From Mucilaginibacter sp. KACC 22773 (GTDB taxonomy: Bacteria; Bacteroidota; Bacteroidia; Sphingobacteriales; Sphingobacteriaceae), in the NCBI RefSeq assembly GCF_028736215.1, contig NZ_CP117883.1, positions 2,666,001 to 2,730,000 on the forward strand: DNA of 64,000 nucleotides, written 5' to 3'. The first letter of the stretch is position 1; every line of letters begins with the position of its first letter. Shown one piece after another: positions 8,156 through 18,812 of the stretch. A program made the position numbers and the translations under genes. The notes beneath the pieces are model-generated. The model made no database searches and had not been told where the DNA came from. It saw only the letters and a list, made by a program, of their open reading frames with translations.

Positions 8156-9262
8156 AAAAAAATGGTTAAACTGGGCGGCATATAAATTTGCCGCTATTAA
8201 TAAATTGGTTAATTGCATCTGAAAGTGTTAAACAGCCAGGTAAAGCAAGGATATATATCGTTTTGCCTTTACGGTTTATATGGATAGTGTTATAAATAGT
8301 TGTATTTATAAATACCTTCAGCCAGTAGGGTATTAAGAAAGCTAATAATAAAGCAGTTGACATTCCGCATAAGGCAGAGTTTAACAGTAGTTTCATTTTT
8401 CGATAGGATAAAACGGGGCCGAACCGGTTTATTTGTTTAATTGGTTAAATCTTGTTTTTCCGAAGCAGGTAGACAATTAATGAAAACAATACAATCAAAG
8501 TCAACAAAACGCAGCCGTTGGAATAACAGGTATATTTTATTTAGCAATATTTGAATTGTTAACAGGTTTATTAATTGAGTAGTAAAACTACAGAAGAAAT
8601 AAATGAATGATGGGGGCACAAAAGTTAGAAAATAGGGCGCTCAATGTTAATTTGTCAAAAAAAATATGGAGTCTGTAAGGATTTTGGCTAAATAGCCGCC
8701 TTAGCTGAAAGAAAAATGATAAAACGGTATCGAAAATGAGTGTCTATCGTCTTTCGATAACCATATTAGGAAGCCTAATAATACTTAAAGTTAATATTCC
8801 TTGAGACTGAAGATCAGGGTAACTACAACATATTGTTCATTTTTAAAGTGATGGTTAGCAACTGAGGCTTTTATCTCCAGGGCAAATCTAAAGTGGGTTA
8901 ACATAACTTAACATATTTTAGATAAAATATCTATAAACATTTGATAATTAATACTTTGTGTTTTAATATGGTTAACACTAAACTGATAGCACAATTTAGG
9001 CGCATCCTGATACTTATGTCTGTTTTTGGCCAATATAAGTTCCTTCGGCAGGTGGATCATTAACCACAATCAGCCGATAAAAAAAGGTGTCGTTTGATGT
9101 TTAATCGTACCGACGACATAAGCTCATTCCATTAGCTATTTTGATGCGTTTGACCTGCTTTTATCTCTTTAAATACGAATTTATCTTACTTTTATACTAC
9201 CTTAGTATACCGGCTTGTTTAAGGGCCAGGTTCCCGATTTCGAAGATTTCAACTAATTTTTA
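8156..9262. promoter_or_regulatory. 1.1-kb divergent intergenic region between GH5 and HTCS genes
   Basis: No convincing gene was found; small open frames here lack family features. Two 17-base dyads of the same geometry (7-bp arms, 3-base spacer) occur: TATTAGG-AAG-CCTAATA at 8764-8780 and TATACTA-CCT-TAGTATA at 9193-9209. A looser inverted repeat TATCGAAA/TTTCGATA is at 8728-8759. AT-rich sequence with a TACTTTG motif near 8954-8960 could hold a promoter. Operator function is an inference. Confidence 0.4.
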
Positions 9263-12200
9263 ATGCGCGTAAAACTTTATATTGTCGTTTCAGCATTGTT
9301 TTTTGCTTACACCAACAATTTTGCACAAAACAGCCAATACCAGTTTTCGCGGCTCAATATAAGTAACGGACTATCTCACAACCAGGTTAATTGCATATTT
9401 AAAGACCCCAAGGGCTTCATGTGGTTCGGTACGGCTTCGGGCCTTAACCGTTATGACGGTTATACTTTTAAAGTATTTAAGCACGATGTAAATAACAAAT
9501 ACTCCATTAATGATGATTATGTAACTAATATTTGTGAAGGGCCTGGCAAAAAATTATGGATAACAACCCGGGCCGGATATTCCTTTTATGACCCCGAAAC
9601 GGAGCAGTTTAACAATGATGTATGGTCAGTAGTCTATCCTTTCAAACTTCCCGGGTATCCGATAGTTTCCAAAACACTTCACAATGGGAATGGCGACTTC
9701 TGGTTTTTATGCCCCGATTCGGGCCTTTACAGGTATAATGAGCTGAAAAAAACTGCCACGCGTTATTATCATCACCAAAATTCCAGCCCATCATTATATT
9801 CAAGTTTTGTTACAGACATTGCGCAGGATGCAAGCGGCAATATATGGCTTGCTTATGACGACGGCGTAGTAGAGCTATTTGACGTAAAACGTAATGCAAT
9901 TACGTACCATACCGATATTTTTAAAAAAGCAGCTAATAATAAGGGTAGAAATTACTCAATAACTATCGACAGTGACGGCGATCTTTGGGTATTTAACCCA
10001 AATATAGACTCCCGCGCCTATTATTACAGCCCCCGGACGGGACGGTTCCGGCAGATTGCAAAAGAATCGTCAGAGACACCACTTACATCGAACATCATTA
10101 CAAATATTATCCAGGCCGACGACGGACTCATGTGGATATCCACTGATCATGGCGGGATAAACATATTGGATAAAAAAAGTGGCAAAATCACTTATTTATT
10201 GAACAGGGAAGATGATGCAAAATCATTGGCACAAAACACAGCATCTGTTTACAAGGACAATACAGGCATTATGTGGGCCCGTACTCTTAGGGAAGGAGTA
10301 AGTTATTATCATAAAAATATTATCAGGTTCCCGTTATACAGACACTTTGCCTCAGATCCCCGGAGTGTTACTTTTGAAGATGTTAACAAATTTGTTGAGG
10401 ATAAAAACGGTAACTTATGGATTGGTACCAATGGAGGCGGTTTAATTTATTTTGATCGCAAAACAGGCAGGTTTATCCAGTATAAACACGATCCGGCAAA
10501 CCCGAACAGCCTCAGCAGCGATATTATTGTAAGCTTATGTATCGACCACGACCAGCAACTATGGATAGGTACGTATTTTGGCGGGCTGGACCATTTTGAC
10601 GGAAAAAAATTTATTCACTACAAACATAATGACAAGGTTCCCACAAGCATTGCCGATGACCGGGTGTGGAATATCCTGGAAGATTCATCAAACCGGTTAT
10701 GGATTGGCACTTTTGATAACGGTTTGGAAATTTTTGACCGCTCGAAAAATATATTTTATCATCCGTTCGGCCAAACCGAAATCAGGTGCCCGTATACAGC
10801 CGCTTTGTTTGAGGATAAGCGGGGAGACATTTGGGTGGCGGGATATTTTGGGATAGATAAAATATTAAAAAATGGACGTGGTGTTATACATTATAATAAA
10901 AAGAACAACGACCCTAACAGTTTGATTGGCGATAACATCAATAGTATCACTCAGGATAGCCACGGCCTGATGTGGATAGCAACAAGGGACGGACTGAGCA
11001 TATTGAACCCTGAAACCAACCGTTTTATTTCGCTGACGAAAAAGGAAGGGTTGCCCGACAACCAGGTTTTGAATGTATTGGAGGATAACAGGGGGGCCAT
11101 GTGGCTAAGTACATCAAAGGGGCTTGGCCGGATAACACTGCAACCTGGCAATGGAACCTATAAGTTTGAATTTGAAAACTTTGATGAAACAGATGGCCTG
11201 CAGGGCAGAGAGTTTAGCATAAATGCAGCCTTAAAAACCAATAAAGGGGAATTGGTATTTGGCGGCTCGCATGGCTTTAATATTTTCGACCCACTGAGTA
11301 TACATCCGAATATAGATGAGCCTAAATTAATTTTCACCGGTTTTCAGCTATTCAACAAAAGTATAGCAGCCAATGAAATAGTTGATGGCCATATCATATT
11401 ATCTAAAGCCATCTCGGCCACACAAGAGATAACACTGAATCACAGCGAAAATGTGTTTACGATTGAATTTGCCGCCTTAAATTTCTTTAACCCCAATAAA
11501 ATAACGCACCAGTATATGATGGAAGGTTTTGATAAAGGGTGGCTTACCGCAGACAATGCTACCCGGAAAGCTACCTATACCAACCTTGATGCGGGCAATT
11601 ATACTTTTAATGTAAGGGCTATTGGCCAGGAGGGAAAATGGGAACCCATACATATAAAATTAAAAATTAAGGTATTGCCCCCGTTCTGGAAATCTACTTT
11701 AGCTTACGTCATTTACCTGTTCCTGATAGCCGGAACGCTTCTTTTTATACGCCGGCGCGGAATACAAAAAATAAGAAGGGAATTTATAGCCGAAAAAGAA
11801 AAACAGGAAGCAAAGCTGTTAATTGAACAGGAACGGCAGGAGGTTAAGCGTATGCTGGAGCTTGATCAGTTGAAAACTAAATTTTTAACAAATGTAAGTC
11901 ATGAGTTCAGGACTCCATTATCATTAATTATGGCACCTGTTGATAAAATGCTTATTGATGCCGATAAAGAGCGGGGCGAGCAATTGAATATGATAAGGCG
12001 AAACGCTAAAAGGTTGTTAAACCTTGTAAACCAACTGCTTGATTTTCGGAAGATGGAAGTTCAGGAACTCAGGTTACATGCCCGGAGCGGCGATATCGTT
12101 AGCTTTATTAAGGAAATGTCTTATTCCTTTTCAGATATTGCCGAAAAAAAACATATCGGGTTTGTGTTCGACTCGGAAATTGAAAACCTGGTGATCAATT

Positions 12201-13432
12201 TTGACCACGATAAAATAGAACGTATCATATTTAACCTCCTTTCCAACGCATTTAAATTCACACCCGAAGGCGGGCACGTGAGCGTATTATTATCAACCAA
12301 ACAAACACCCGGGCAGCAAATGCTCGAAATAAAGGTTATTGATACAGGCATAGGTATTCCCACCGATAAAAAGGATAAAATTTTTGAACGTTTTTTTCAA
12401 AACGATATTCCCGGATCTATGGTTAACCAGGGTAGCGGTATTGGCCTGTCAATAACAAAGGAATTTGTAAAGCTGCATAATGGTGAAATATATGTAGAAA
12501 GCGAACCCGGGCAGGGAAGTTATTTTACCATTTTACTGCCTGTGCACCTAACGGCCGAGGCAGAAGGACAATGGCCCGATGACGGGTTTAACCTGGCAGA
12601 ACTTTCAGGGACCGACGAACAAGCCTTGCAACAACCCGGGGGTGTTGCTGCTGCTAAAAAACTAACTGTTTTACTGGTTGAAGATAATGAGGACTTCCGG
12701 TTTTATTTAAAAGACAACTTAAACGATTTTTTTCATATTGTTGAGGCCGCAAACGGCAAGGAAGGCTGGCAAAAAACGCTGGCCCTGCACCCCAACCTGG
12801 TAGTTAGCGATATAAGTATGCCCGAAATGAATGGGATAGACCTTTGCCGCAAAATACGTAACGACAAACGGACATCGCACATACCGGTTGTTTTACTTAC
12901 CGCTATAACCGGCGAAGAGCAACAGTTAAAGGGCCTCGAAACTGGCGCCAATGATTACCTCACCAAACCTTTCAACTTCGAGATACTGCTATCCAAACTG
13001 AAAAACATACTGGCCATACAGCAGGATATGCGCAAAACCTATCAAAAACAGCTTGATGCCAAGCCAACAGATGTGGTGCCCGAGTCGTTCGATGAGGCTT
13101 TTATTAAAAAAGCCTTATTGATTATCGAAAAAAATATTGATAATGCCGATTTCTCGGTAGAAGAACTCAGTAGCGAATTATGTGTGAGCCGTGTTACGCT
13201 ATATAAAAGGGCGCTCACCTTAACCGGAAAGTCTCCGGTTGAATTGGTCAGGTCTATCCGTTTAAAGCGTGCCGCGCAGTTGCTTGAGAACTCGCAGTTA
13301 ACCATATCCCAAATATCATACAAGGTAGGCTTTAAAAGCCAGAAGTATTTTGTACGCTCCTTTAAAGCTGAATTCAATTGTCTTCCGTCGGCGTATCAGC
13401 AAAAAAGTAGGCAACAGGCTGATAAAGCCTGA
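9263..13432 (+). CDS. Hybrid two-component system (HTCS) regulator of the PUL
   Basis: 1389 residues in one chain. A signal peptide is followed by a large periplasmic sensor with many two-component-regulator propeller repeats (for example FMWFGTASGLNRYDG, NLWIGTNGGGL, LWIGTYFGGL, LMWIATRDGL). A Y_Y_Y domain follows (about 740-810) and one membrane segment (about 812-832). The HisKA domain has H880 in NVSHEFRTPLS. The HATPase has NLLSNAFKFTPEGG, DTGIGIP and GSGIGLS. The receiver has D1183 in VVSDISMPEMNG. An AraC-type HTH pair (about 1290-1385) ends the protein. HTCS proteins bind an oligosaccharide in the periplasm and activate their PUL. This one lies between the divergent GH5 gene and susC, so it should control both. 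All key residues are present. Confidence 0.97.
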   Translation: MRVKLYIVVSALFFAYTNNFAQNSQYQFSRLNISNGLSHNQVNCIFKDPKGFMWFGTASGLNRYDGYTFKVFKHDVNNKYSINDDYVTNICEGPGKKLWITTRAGYSFYDPETEQFNNDVWSVVYPFKLPGYPIVSKTLHNGNGDFWFLCPDSGLYRYNELKKTATRYYHHQNSSPSLYSSFVTDIAQDASGNIWLAYDDGVVELFDVKRNAITYHTDIFKKAANNKGRNYSITIDSDGDLWVFNPNIDSRAYYYSPRTGRFRQIAKESSETPLTSNIITNIIQADDGLMWISTDHGGINILDKKSGKITYLLNREDDAKSLAQNTASVYKDNTGIMWARTLREGVSYYHKNIIRFPLYRHFASDPRSVTFEDVNKFVEDKNGNLWIGTNGGGLIYFDRKTGRFIQYKHDPANPNSLSSDIIVSLCIDHDQQLWIGTYFGGLDHFDGKKFIHYKHNDKVPTSIADDRVWNILEDSSNRLWIGTFDNGLEIFDRSKNIFYHPFGQTEIRCPYTAALFEDKRGDIWVAGYFGIDKILKNGRGVIHYNKKNNDPNSLIGDNINSITQDSHGLMWIATRDGLSILNPETNRFISLTKKEGLPDNQVLNVLEDNRGAMWLSTSKGLGRITLQPGNGTYKFEFENFDETDGLQGREFSINAALKTNKGELVFGGSHGFNIFDPLSIHPNIDEPKLIFTGFQLFNKSIAANEIVDGHIILSKAISATQEITLNHSENVFTIEFAALNFFNPNKITHQYMMEGFDKGWLTADNATRKATYTNLDAGNYTFNVRAIGQEGKWEPIHIKLKIKVLPPFWKSTLAYVIYLFLIAGTLLFIRRRGIQKIRREFIAEKEKQEAKLLIEQERQEVKRMLELDQLKTKFLTNVSHEFRTPLSLIMAPVDKMLIDADKERGEQLNMIRRNAKRLLNLVNQLLDFRKMEVQELRLHARSGDIVSFIKEMSYSFSDIAEKKHIGFVFDSEIENLVINFDHDKIERIIFNLLSNAFKFTPEGGHVSVLLSTKQTPGQQMLEIKVIDTGIGIPTDKKDKIFERFFQNDIPGSMVNQGSGIGLSITKEFVKLHNGEIYVESEPGQGSYFTILLPVHLTAEAEGQWPDDGFNLAELSGTDEQALQQPGGVAAAKKLTVLLVEDNEDFRFYLKDNLNDFFHIVEAANGKEGWQKTLALHPNLVVSDISMPEMNGIDLCRKIRNDKRTSHIPVVLLTAITGEEQQLKGLETGANDYLTKPFNFEILLSKLKNILAIQQDMRKTYQKQLDAKPTDVVPESFDEAFIKKALLIIEKNIDNADFSVEELSSELCVSRVTLYKRALTLTGKSPVELVRSIRLKRAAQLLENSQLTISQISYKVGFKSQKYFVRSFKAEFNCLPSAYQQKSRQQADKA

Positions 13433-14036
13433 TAATTGCGGCGCATAGCCCTCAATTTCTCCTCTCTTTTGGCCCATTTTGTTAATCTTCCTGCCGGTAT
13501 TTTTCTGATTTTTTACCATTAAATCAATGTTTGCTATATTAACTATCTGAAAATAAGTTAGTTAATATGATTTAACATTTGTGCCCCTATTTTTAAACAA
13601 TCGATTGCGCCACCCCTTGTAGTTTTAACCTATACAAAGCGGCATAAATTCAACATAGCTGCCGCAGGCCTGTCATTATGTAATGATGCAGGCACATAAC
13701 CAATTTTAATAATAACCTGATTAAACTAAGCATTATGCCAAAACGTGTACTTATTAGCGCCTGTTATTTGCCTGCCGGGCAGTTACCAAAAATAGTTCGG
13801 GAGCCATCATTAATACCCCACATACATCGGGCAGCGTAGGCTGCTGCAACAATAACGGGCTTTTTACATGAATTATCTTATTTGATCTGAGTGTTAGCAG
13901 TGTGCCATTCGGCCATTGCACGCAGGTAATAAATTCAATTTAACAATAAATACGATGGGAGGAAAACAATGCAGGGAAGCTAACCAATAACCAAATAAAC
14001 AAACCAATTATCAATTAATTATGAACCCCAATTAAC
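13433..14036. promoter_or_regulatory. 604-base region upstream of susC-like gene
   Basis: No gene is seen. A dyad centred at 13679-13680 has a core TCATTA-TG-TAATGA (13673-13686) flanked by CCTG and CAGG half-matches, spanning 13669-13692. It is a candidate binding site for the AraC-type output domain of the HTCS encoded upstream. No clear TAnnTTTG promoter or terminator for the HTCS gene could be identified. The last 100 bases are A-rich, as usual before Bacteroidota starts. Confidence 0.35.
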
Positions 14037-17000
14037 ATGGAAAAAAATTTACGAAAAAGATTAAGACATGGTGCATTGCTGCTAATGGCTATGCTGTTGC
14101 TAAGCCTCACGGGCTATGCGCAAACCATAAAAATTACAGGTAAAATTACCAGCGCCGATAATACCGGACCATTGCCCGGTGTAACCGTTAAAGTAAAGAA
14201 TGCAGCAACCGGCACTTTATCTGGTGTTGATGGCAGCTATGCCATTAATGCAAAACCCGGCGATGTGCTGGTATTTAGTTTTTTAAGCTTTACTACCCAG
14301 CAAATATTTGTAGGCTCATCTTCGGTTATTAACGTAGTGCTTAAACCATCAACCAACGATTTGAACGAGGTTGTGGTAATTGGCTATGGCACCAAAAGGC
14401 GAAGCGACCTTACCGGATCTATATCGTCAATTACATCGGCCGATCTTCTTAAAACCCAGCCAACAACCTTTGATCAGGCCATGCAGGGCAAGGTTGCAGG
14501 TGTTGTAATACAGCAGGTATCTGGCCAGCCGGGTGGTGATGTAAATGTGCAGATTCGCGGTTTGGGCGGTTTCTTAGGCGCGCCGCCATTATACGTTATT
14601 GATGGTGTGCAAATACCGCCCAACGGCCAGTCGGCTATACCGGGCAACGGTACCAATCCGCTATCCAGCATAAACCCTTCGGATATCGCCTCTATCGATG
14701 TGTTAAAAGATGCTTCGGCCACAGCTATTTATGGTTCACAGGCATCCAATGGTGTTATTATTATTACCACAAAAAAGGGAGCCTCCGGGCCGCCGCTTAT
14801 CAGCTATGATGGTTACCAGGGCTGGCAAAAATTACCCAAGTATTATGATGCAATGGATTTGCGGCAATACGCCACTTTCATGAATGAAAAGAGTGCCATC
14901 ATCGGTTACGACAAACGGCCGCAATTTGCCAATCCGCAATACCTGGGTGTGGGCACCAACTGGCAAAAAGCCTTGTACCGTACCGCGCCAATGCTAAACC
15001 ATAATATAGCTATCAGCGGCGGCGATGACAGGACAAAATACTATTTATCGGGCACCTATTTCTCACAGCAAGGGATTGCGCTGGGCTCTGATTTTAAAAG
15101 GACTTCGATAAAAGCAAACATCGATAACAAAACCACCAACTGGTTAAAGGTTGGTGTAAACCTGAATATGGCACACGTGGCCGAAAATGTGGCTACGTCC
15201 AATACCGGGGTAATTTTGCAGGCCCTTAACCAAACCCCGGATGTAAATGTAGTAAACCCCGATGGCACATGGGGCGGTAATGATCCTAACATTTATGGCG
15301 CAACTGGTACCAACCCGTTCGCTATAGCCACTATTGTAAAGGATTTTAAAAGCCGTTACCAATTAATGGGCAACGCCTATGCCGAAATACAATTTACACG
15401 CGAACTTACCCTGCGCAACGAAGTAGCCGGAAACTTTGACTTTGCCACCGAGGATTATTTCAATCCATCGTATGTTATGGGTGCTTATTCAAAAACCACC
15501 AACAGCGGTACGACAACCAACGCGCAAAATTTTTACAATTCAATCTCCAATTATTTAACCTACCAGCATACGTTTGCAAAAAAATACTATGTTAACGTAG
15601 TAGCCGGGCACGAAGCTCAATTGCTTAAAAGCAGCGGTTCTTCTGCTACCCGCACCAATTTTGCAAGTAATAACGTGCAAACCATAAGTAGCGGTGATGC
15701 AACAACTGCTACCAATACCGGTGTAAAAGGGCAGGGATCTTTAGAAGCCTATTTTGGCCGGGCCAACTTTACCTATGATGACCGGTATTTGTTAACCGCT
15801 ACGGTACGTCATGACGGCTCATCAAAATTTGCCGAAGCACACCGGTGGAATACCACTTACTCAGGCGCGCTGGCGTGGAAGATAAACCACGAAAGCTTTC
15901 TTAAAGGCGTGAGGGCTATCAATGATCTTAAACTTAGAGTTGGTTATGGCCTGGTAAACAATCAAAATATAGCCGAATATGCCTACGGTTCAACATTAAG
16001 CACAATACCCACCGGCTTGTCGGGCAACTCGCAGATAACCAGCACAACGGGTAATCCCGATATCAAGTGGGAAACTACAAGATCATATAATGTTGGCTTG
16101 GATGCCTCTGTGTTAAGCGGGCGGATCGGATTTTCTGTCGATGCGTACTACCGTAAAACAAATAACCTGTTGCTAAGCCTTACCATGCCTTATTACTCAG
16201 GTACATTCGCTTCGGGCGGATATTCGCCGGGGGCGGTGCAGGCGCCTTATGTAAATATTGGTGCGGTGGGCAACCGGGGATTTGAGTTTACATTGTCGAC
16301 CCAAAATGTGAAATCGAAAGACTTTAACTGGAACACCAATATTAACTTTTCCAGGAATGTGAACAAAGTACTCGCTTTGGTTGATGGCACCCCCGCAATA
16401 AACGGCTCAGTAACCAAAACTGTAGTTGGCCGGTCAATAGGTGAATTTTATGGTTACCAGGTACTGGGCATTTACAAAAATGCTGCCGACTTTACTAAAT
16501 ATCCTGCGTTATCCCAAAACGGAGGTGGCTCGATACCTATAACTCCCGGATCGGGCGGTGTTTGGGTAGGTGATGTTATTTTTAAGGATATTAATGGCGA
16601 CGGGATAATTGATGCCCGTGACCAAACCTTTTTAGGATCACCTTTACCTAAATTCCAGTACGGGATCAATAACAGCATTAACTATAAAAATTTCGACCTG
16701 AATGTTTTCATGGTTGGTAATTACGGCAATAAAGTTTATAACCAGATAAAGGTAAACGGCGAGAATCCTAATCAAAACTTTGGCTATTTCCCTTCTGTGC
16801 TCAACTATGCCAAGATCGGGCTGATTGACCCGACCGGCTCTGCATCGGATATTAACAACGTATATATCACAAACCCATCTACCAATATTATGCGGATAAG
16901 CCAGAGCAGTGGTAACGACAATCAGCGTTTTTCTGACAAATACATCGAAAATGGGTCGTTTTTAAAATGTAAAAGTATCGCCTTGGGGTACAGCTTTTCA

Positions 17001-17198
17001 AACAACATTTTAAATAAGATCAAACTACGGTCATTACGGGTGTATGTTAACGTTACCAACGTTTTCACGGTTACCAAATATACCGGCTATGATCCTGAAA
17101 TTGGTTCGTGGAACCCATTGGCAGCGGGTATTGATAACGGATATTATGCTCAGCCGCGTGTTTACACAGTTGGTCTTAACGTATCGCTAAATAACTAA
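14037..17198 (+). CDS. SusC-like TonB-dependent glycan transporter
   Basis: 1053 residues. Signal peptide (cleavage near GYAQ), then a carboxypeptidase-D-regulatory-like domain (TGKITSADNTGPLPGVTVKVK, about 30-115). The plug domain opens with the SusC hallmark EVVVIGYGTKRRSDLTGSIS, followed by VQIRGLGG and DASATAIYGSQASNGVIIITTKKG. The rest is a 22-stranded barrel. SusC proteins import oligosaccharides across the outer membrane using TonB energy, with the SusD partner as a lid. The SusD gene starts 8 bases after the stop. The length is normal for the family. The HTCS upstream replaces the ECF sigma/anti-sigma pair seen in other PULs. Confidence 0.97.
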   Translation: MEKNLRKRLRHGALLLMAMLLLSLTGYAQTIKITGKITSADNTGPLPGVTVKVKNAATGTLSGVDGSYAINAKPGDVLVFSFLSFTTQQIFVGSSSVINVVLKPSTNDLNEVVVIGYGTKRRSDLTGSISSITSADLLKTQPTTFDQAMQGKVAGVVIQQVSGQPGGDVNVQIRGLGGFLGAPPLYVIDGVQIPPNGQSAIPGNGTNPLSSINPSDIASIDVLKDASATAIYGSQASNGVIIITTKKGASGPPLISYDGYQGWQKLPKYYDAMDLRQYATFMNEKSAIIGYDKRPQFANPQYLGVGTNWQKALYRTAPMLNHNIAISGGDDRTKYYLSGTYFSQQGIALGSDFKRTSIKANIDNKTTNWLKVGVNLNMAHVAENVATSNTGVILQALNQTPDVNVVNPDGTWGGNDPNIYGATGTNPFAIATIVKDFKSRYQLMGNAYAEIQFTRELTLRNEVAGNFDFATEDYFNPSYVMGAYSKTTNSGTTTNAQNFYNSISNYLTYQHTFAKKYYVNVVAGHEAQLLKSSGSSATRTNFASNNVQTISSGDATTATNTGVKGQGSLEAYFGRANFTYDDRYLLTATVRHDGSSKFAEAHRWNTTYSGALAWKINHESFLKGVRAINDLKLRVGYGLVNNQNIAEYAYGSTLSTIPTGLSGNSQITSTTGNPDIKWETTRSYNVGLDASVLSGRIGFSVDAYYRKTNNLLLSLTMPYYSGTFASGGYSPGAVQAPYVNIGAVGNRGFEFTLSTQNVKSKDFNWNTNINFSRNVNKVLALVDGTPAINGSVTKTVVGRSIGEFYGYQVLGIYKNAADFTKYPALSQNGGGSIPITPGSGGVWVGDVIFKDINGDGIIDARDQTFLGSPLPKFQYGINNSINYKNFDLNVFMVGNYGNKVYNQIKVNGENPNQNFGYFPSVLNYAKIGLIDPTGSASDINNVYITNPSTNIMRISQSSGNDNQRFSDKYIENGSFLKCKSIALGYSFSNNILNKIKLRSLRVYVNVTNVFTVTKYTGYDPEIGSWNPLAAGIDNGYYAQPRVYTVGLNVSLNN

Positions 17199-17206
17199 AA
17201 TTTAAG

Positions 17207-18778
17207 ATGATGAAACTCATAAAAATAAATATGGTACTGCTGTTTGTCGTTATGATAAGCAGCTGCAAAAAGGATTACCTTAACCGGCCACCCTTAACCG
17301 GTATAACCAAAGATAACTTTTATAAAAGTGGTTCGGATTTAAGACTGGCTACCGCGGCACTTTATGCCCAGCCCTGGTCTAACTGGAACAATTTTCCGCT
17401 GCTTGGTGTTGGCGATATCATGAGCGGTAATATGCTGCAGCCTTATAACGCCGATCTGGTTCAGTTTACTACCTTTTCTATAACAAGCCAAAACTCCTAT
17501 ATTACCCAGTCGTGGCAGTCTTTTTACGACATAGTTGCCCATTGCAACATTAACATAAAAGCCATTAACACCAGCCTTCCGGATAGTGTGGCTGTAAGCA
17601 GTAAAAAAGGTGCGCTTGGCGAATTGAAGTTTATACGCGCCACATCTTATTTCTTTATCGCGCAACTGTGGGGCGCCGCGCCAATTATTGAAGATAATGA
17701 CAAACTGATAGCAAATCCGCTGGTGCCCCGTCATAAGCTTACCGACGTCTATAAATTCATCATAAATGATTTAAGATATGCTGCAGCTAATTTGCCAAGA
17801 GCAGATCAGCCAGGACGTGTAACTACATGGTCGGCACAGGGCTTGTTGGCAAAGGTATATTTAACCAGGGCAGGTTTAGGCCAAAACGGCACCCGCAAAC
17901 AATCTGACCTTGATAGTGCCGCGTATTACGCCGGCAATGTTTGCAACACCAGTGGTTTAACGTTGTTACCAAGCTATTACAACCTTTTCAGGACCCAGTA
18001 TAATGATAACCCCGAATCATTATTTGCTTTTCAATGGGCGCCAGGTGTAGGCTATGGGCAAGGTAACGCTATACAGGCTCAATTTGCCCCCAGCGGCAGC
18101 CTGGTTACCGGCGGCGGTGGCTGGGGCGGCGCCATTGGCCCAACCCTTGATTTGGCTAACGAGTACAGCATGGATGACTCCGTGCGCCGCAAAGCCACAT
18201 ATATGCTTACCGGCGATAAATATCCTGAGCTTAACGCCGCAAATGGCGGGTATACCGCTACGGGTGTAAATGTTAAAAAACACATTGTTGGTACTGCTGC
18301 AGATAATAATTCGCCTACTATGGACCTATGGTCGTCGATCGAGCATAACACCGTTTTACGCCTGGCCGATGTATACCTGGTATATGCCGAAGCCTTGTTA
18401 GGCAACAACGCTTCTACTGCTAACCCGCAGGCGCTACAATATTTTAATGCTGTACGCAGCAGGGCCGGGGTAAGCACGGTTACGAGTATTACGCCAGATA
18501 TGATCTGGAAAGAACGGCGGATTGAACTGGCATTTGAAGGCCAGTACTGGTTTGATTTGGTGCGCCTTTCTTACTATAAACCGCAGGCGGCCATTAATTC
18601 TCTTAACGGTCAAAAAAGGCAACAGTTTACCTACAATCAAGCTACAGGCGTAAAAACACCGTCGCCTAACGGATTGATCATCACCCCGGCCACAGTTGCA
18701 ACATTTACGCTGCCTATACCGGCAAATGATCAAACCGCCGATCCCAAGCTGCTGGAGGAACCTGTAGCTTATTATTAA
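17207..18778 (+). CDS. SusD/RagB-family glycan-binding lipoprotein
   Basis: 523 residues. Lipoprotein signal with lipobox ISSC followed by KKDYLNRPPLTGIT, a typical SusD N-terminus. Helical TPR-like repeats (for example LGELKFIRATSYFFIAQLWG, the conserved RA-xx-YF-LxxLWG motif) and the C-terminal RagB/SusD motif WKERRIELAFEGQYWFDLVRL identify the family. The start could be either of two adjacent ATGs (17207 or 17210). SusD proteins sit on the outer face of the outer membrane and close over the SusC barrel when loaded with oligosaccharide. It lies 8 bases after susC and 34 bases before the SGBP gene, in one operon. Confidence 0.96.
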   Translation: MMKLIKINMVLLFVVMISSCKKDYLNRPPLTGITKDNFYKSGSDLRLATAALYAQPWSNWNNFPLLGVGDIMSGNMLQPYNADLVQFTTFSITSQNSYITQSWQSFYDIVAHCNINIKAINTSLPDSVAVSSKKGALGELKFIRATSYFFIAQLWGAAPIIEDNDKLIANPLVPRHKLTDVYKFIINDLRYAAANLPRADQPGRVTTWSAQGLLAKVYLTRAGLGQNGTRKQSDLDSAAYYAGNVCNTSGLTLLPSYYNLFRTQYNDNPESLFAFQWAPGVGYGQGNAIQAQFAPSGSLVTGGGGWGGAIGPTLDLANEYSMDDSVRRKATYMLTGDKYPELNAANGGYTATGVNVKKHIVGTAADNNSPTMDLWSSIEHNTVLRLADVYLVYAEALLGNNASTANPQALQYFNAVRSRAGVSTVTSITPDMIWKERRIELAFEGQYWFDLVRLSYYKPQAAINSLNGQKRQQFTYNQATGVKTPSPNGLIITPATVATFTLPIPANDQTADPKLLEEPVAYY

Positions 18779-18812
18779 CAGTATTCTTGATCATTGATAT
18801 AATTTAAACATC

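Noticed and set aside
8166..8619. Two small minus-strand frames (76 and 60 codons) upstream of the GH5 gene
   Set aside because: They are hydrophobic but without a plausible signal or family. They lie in AT-rich divergent promoter DNA and the first overlaps the GH5 leader.
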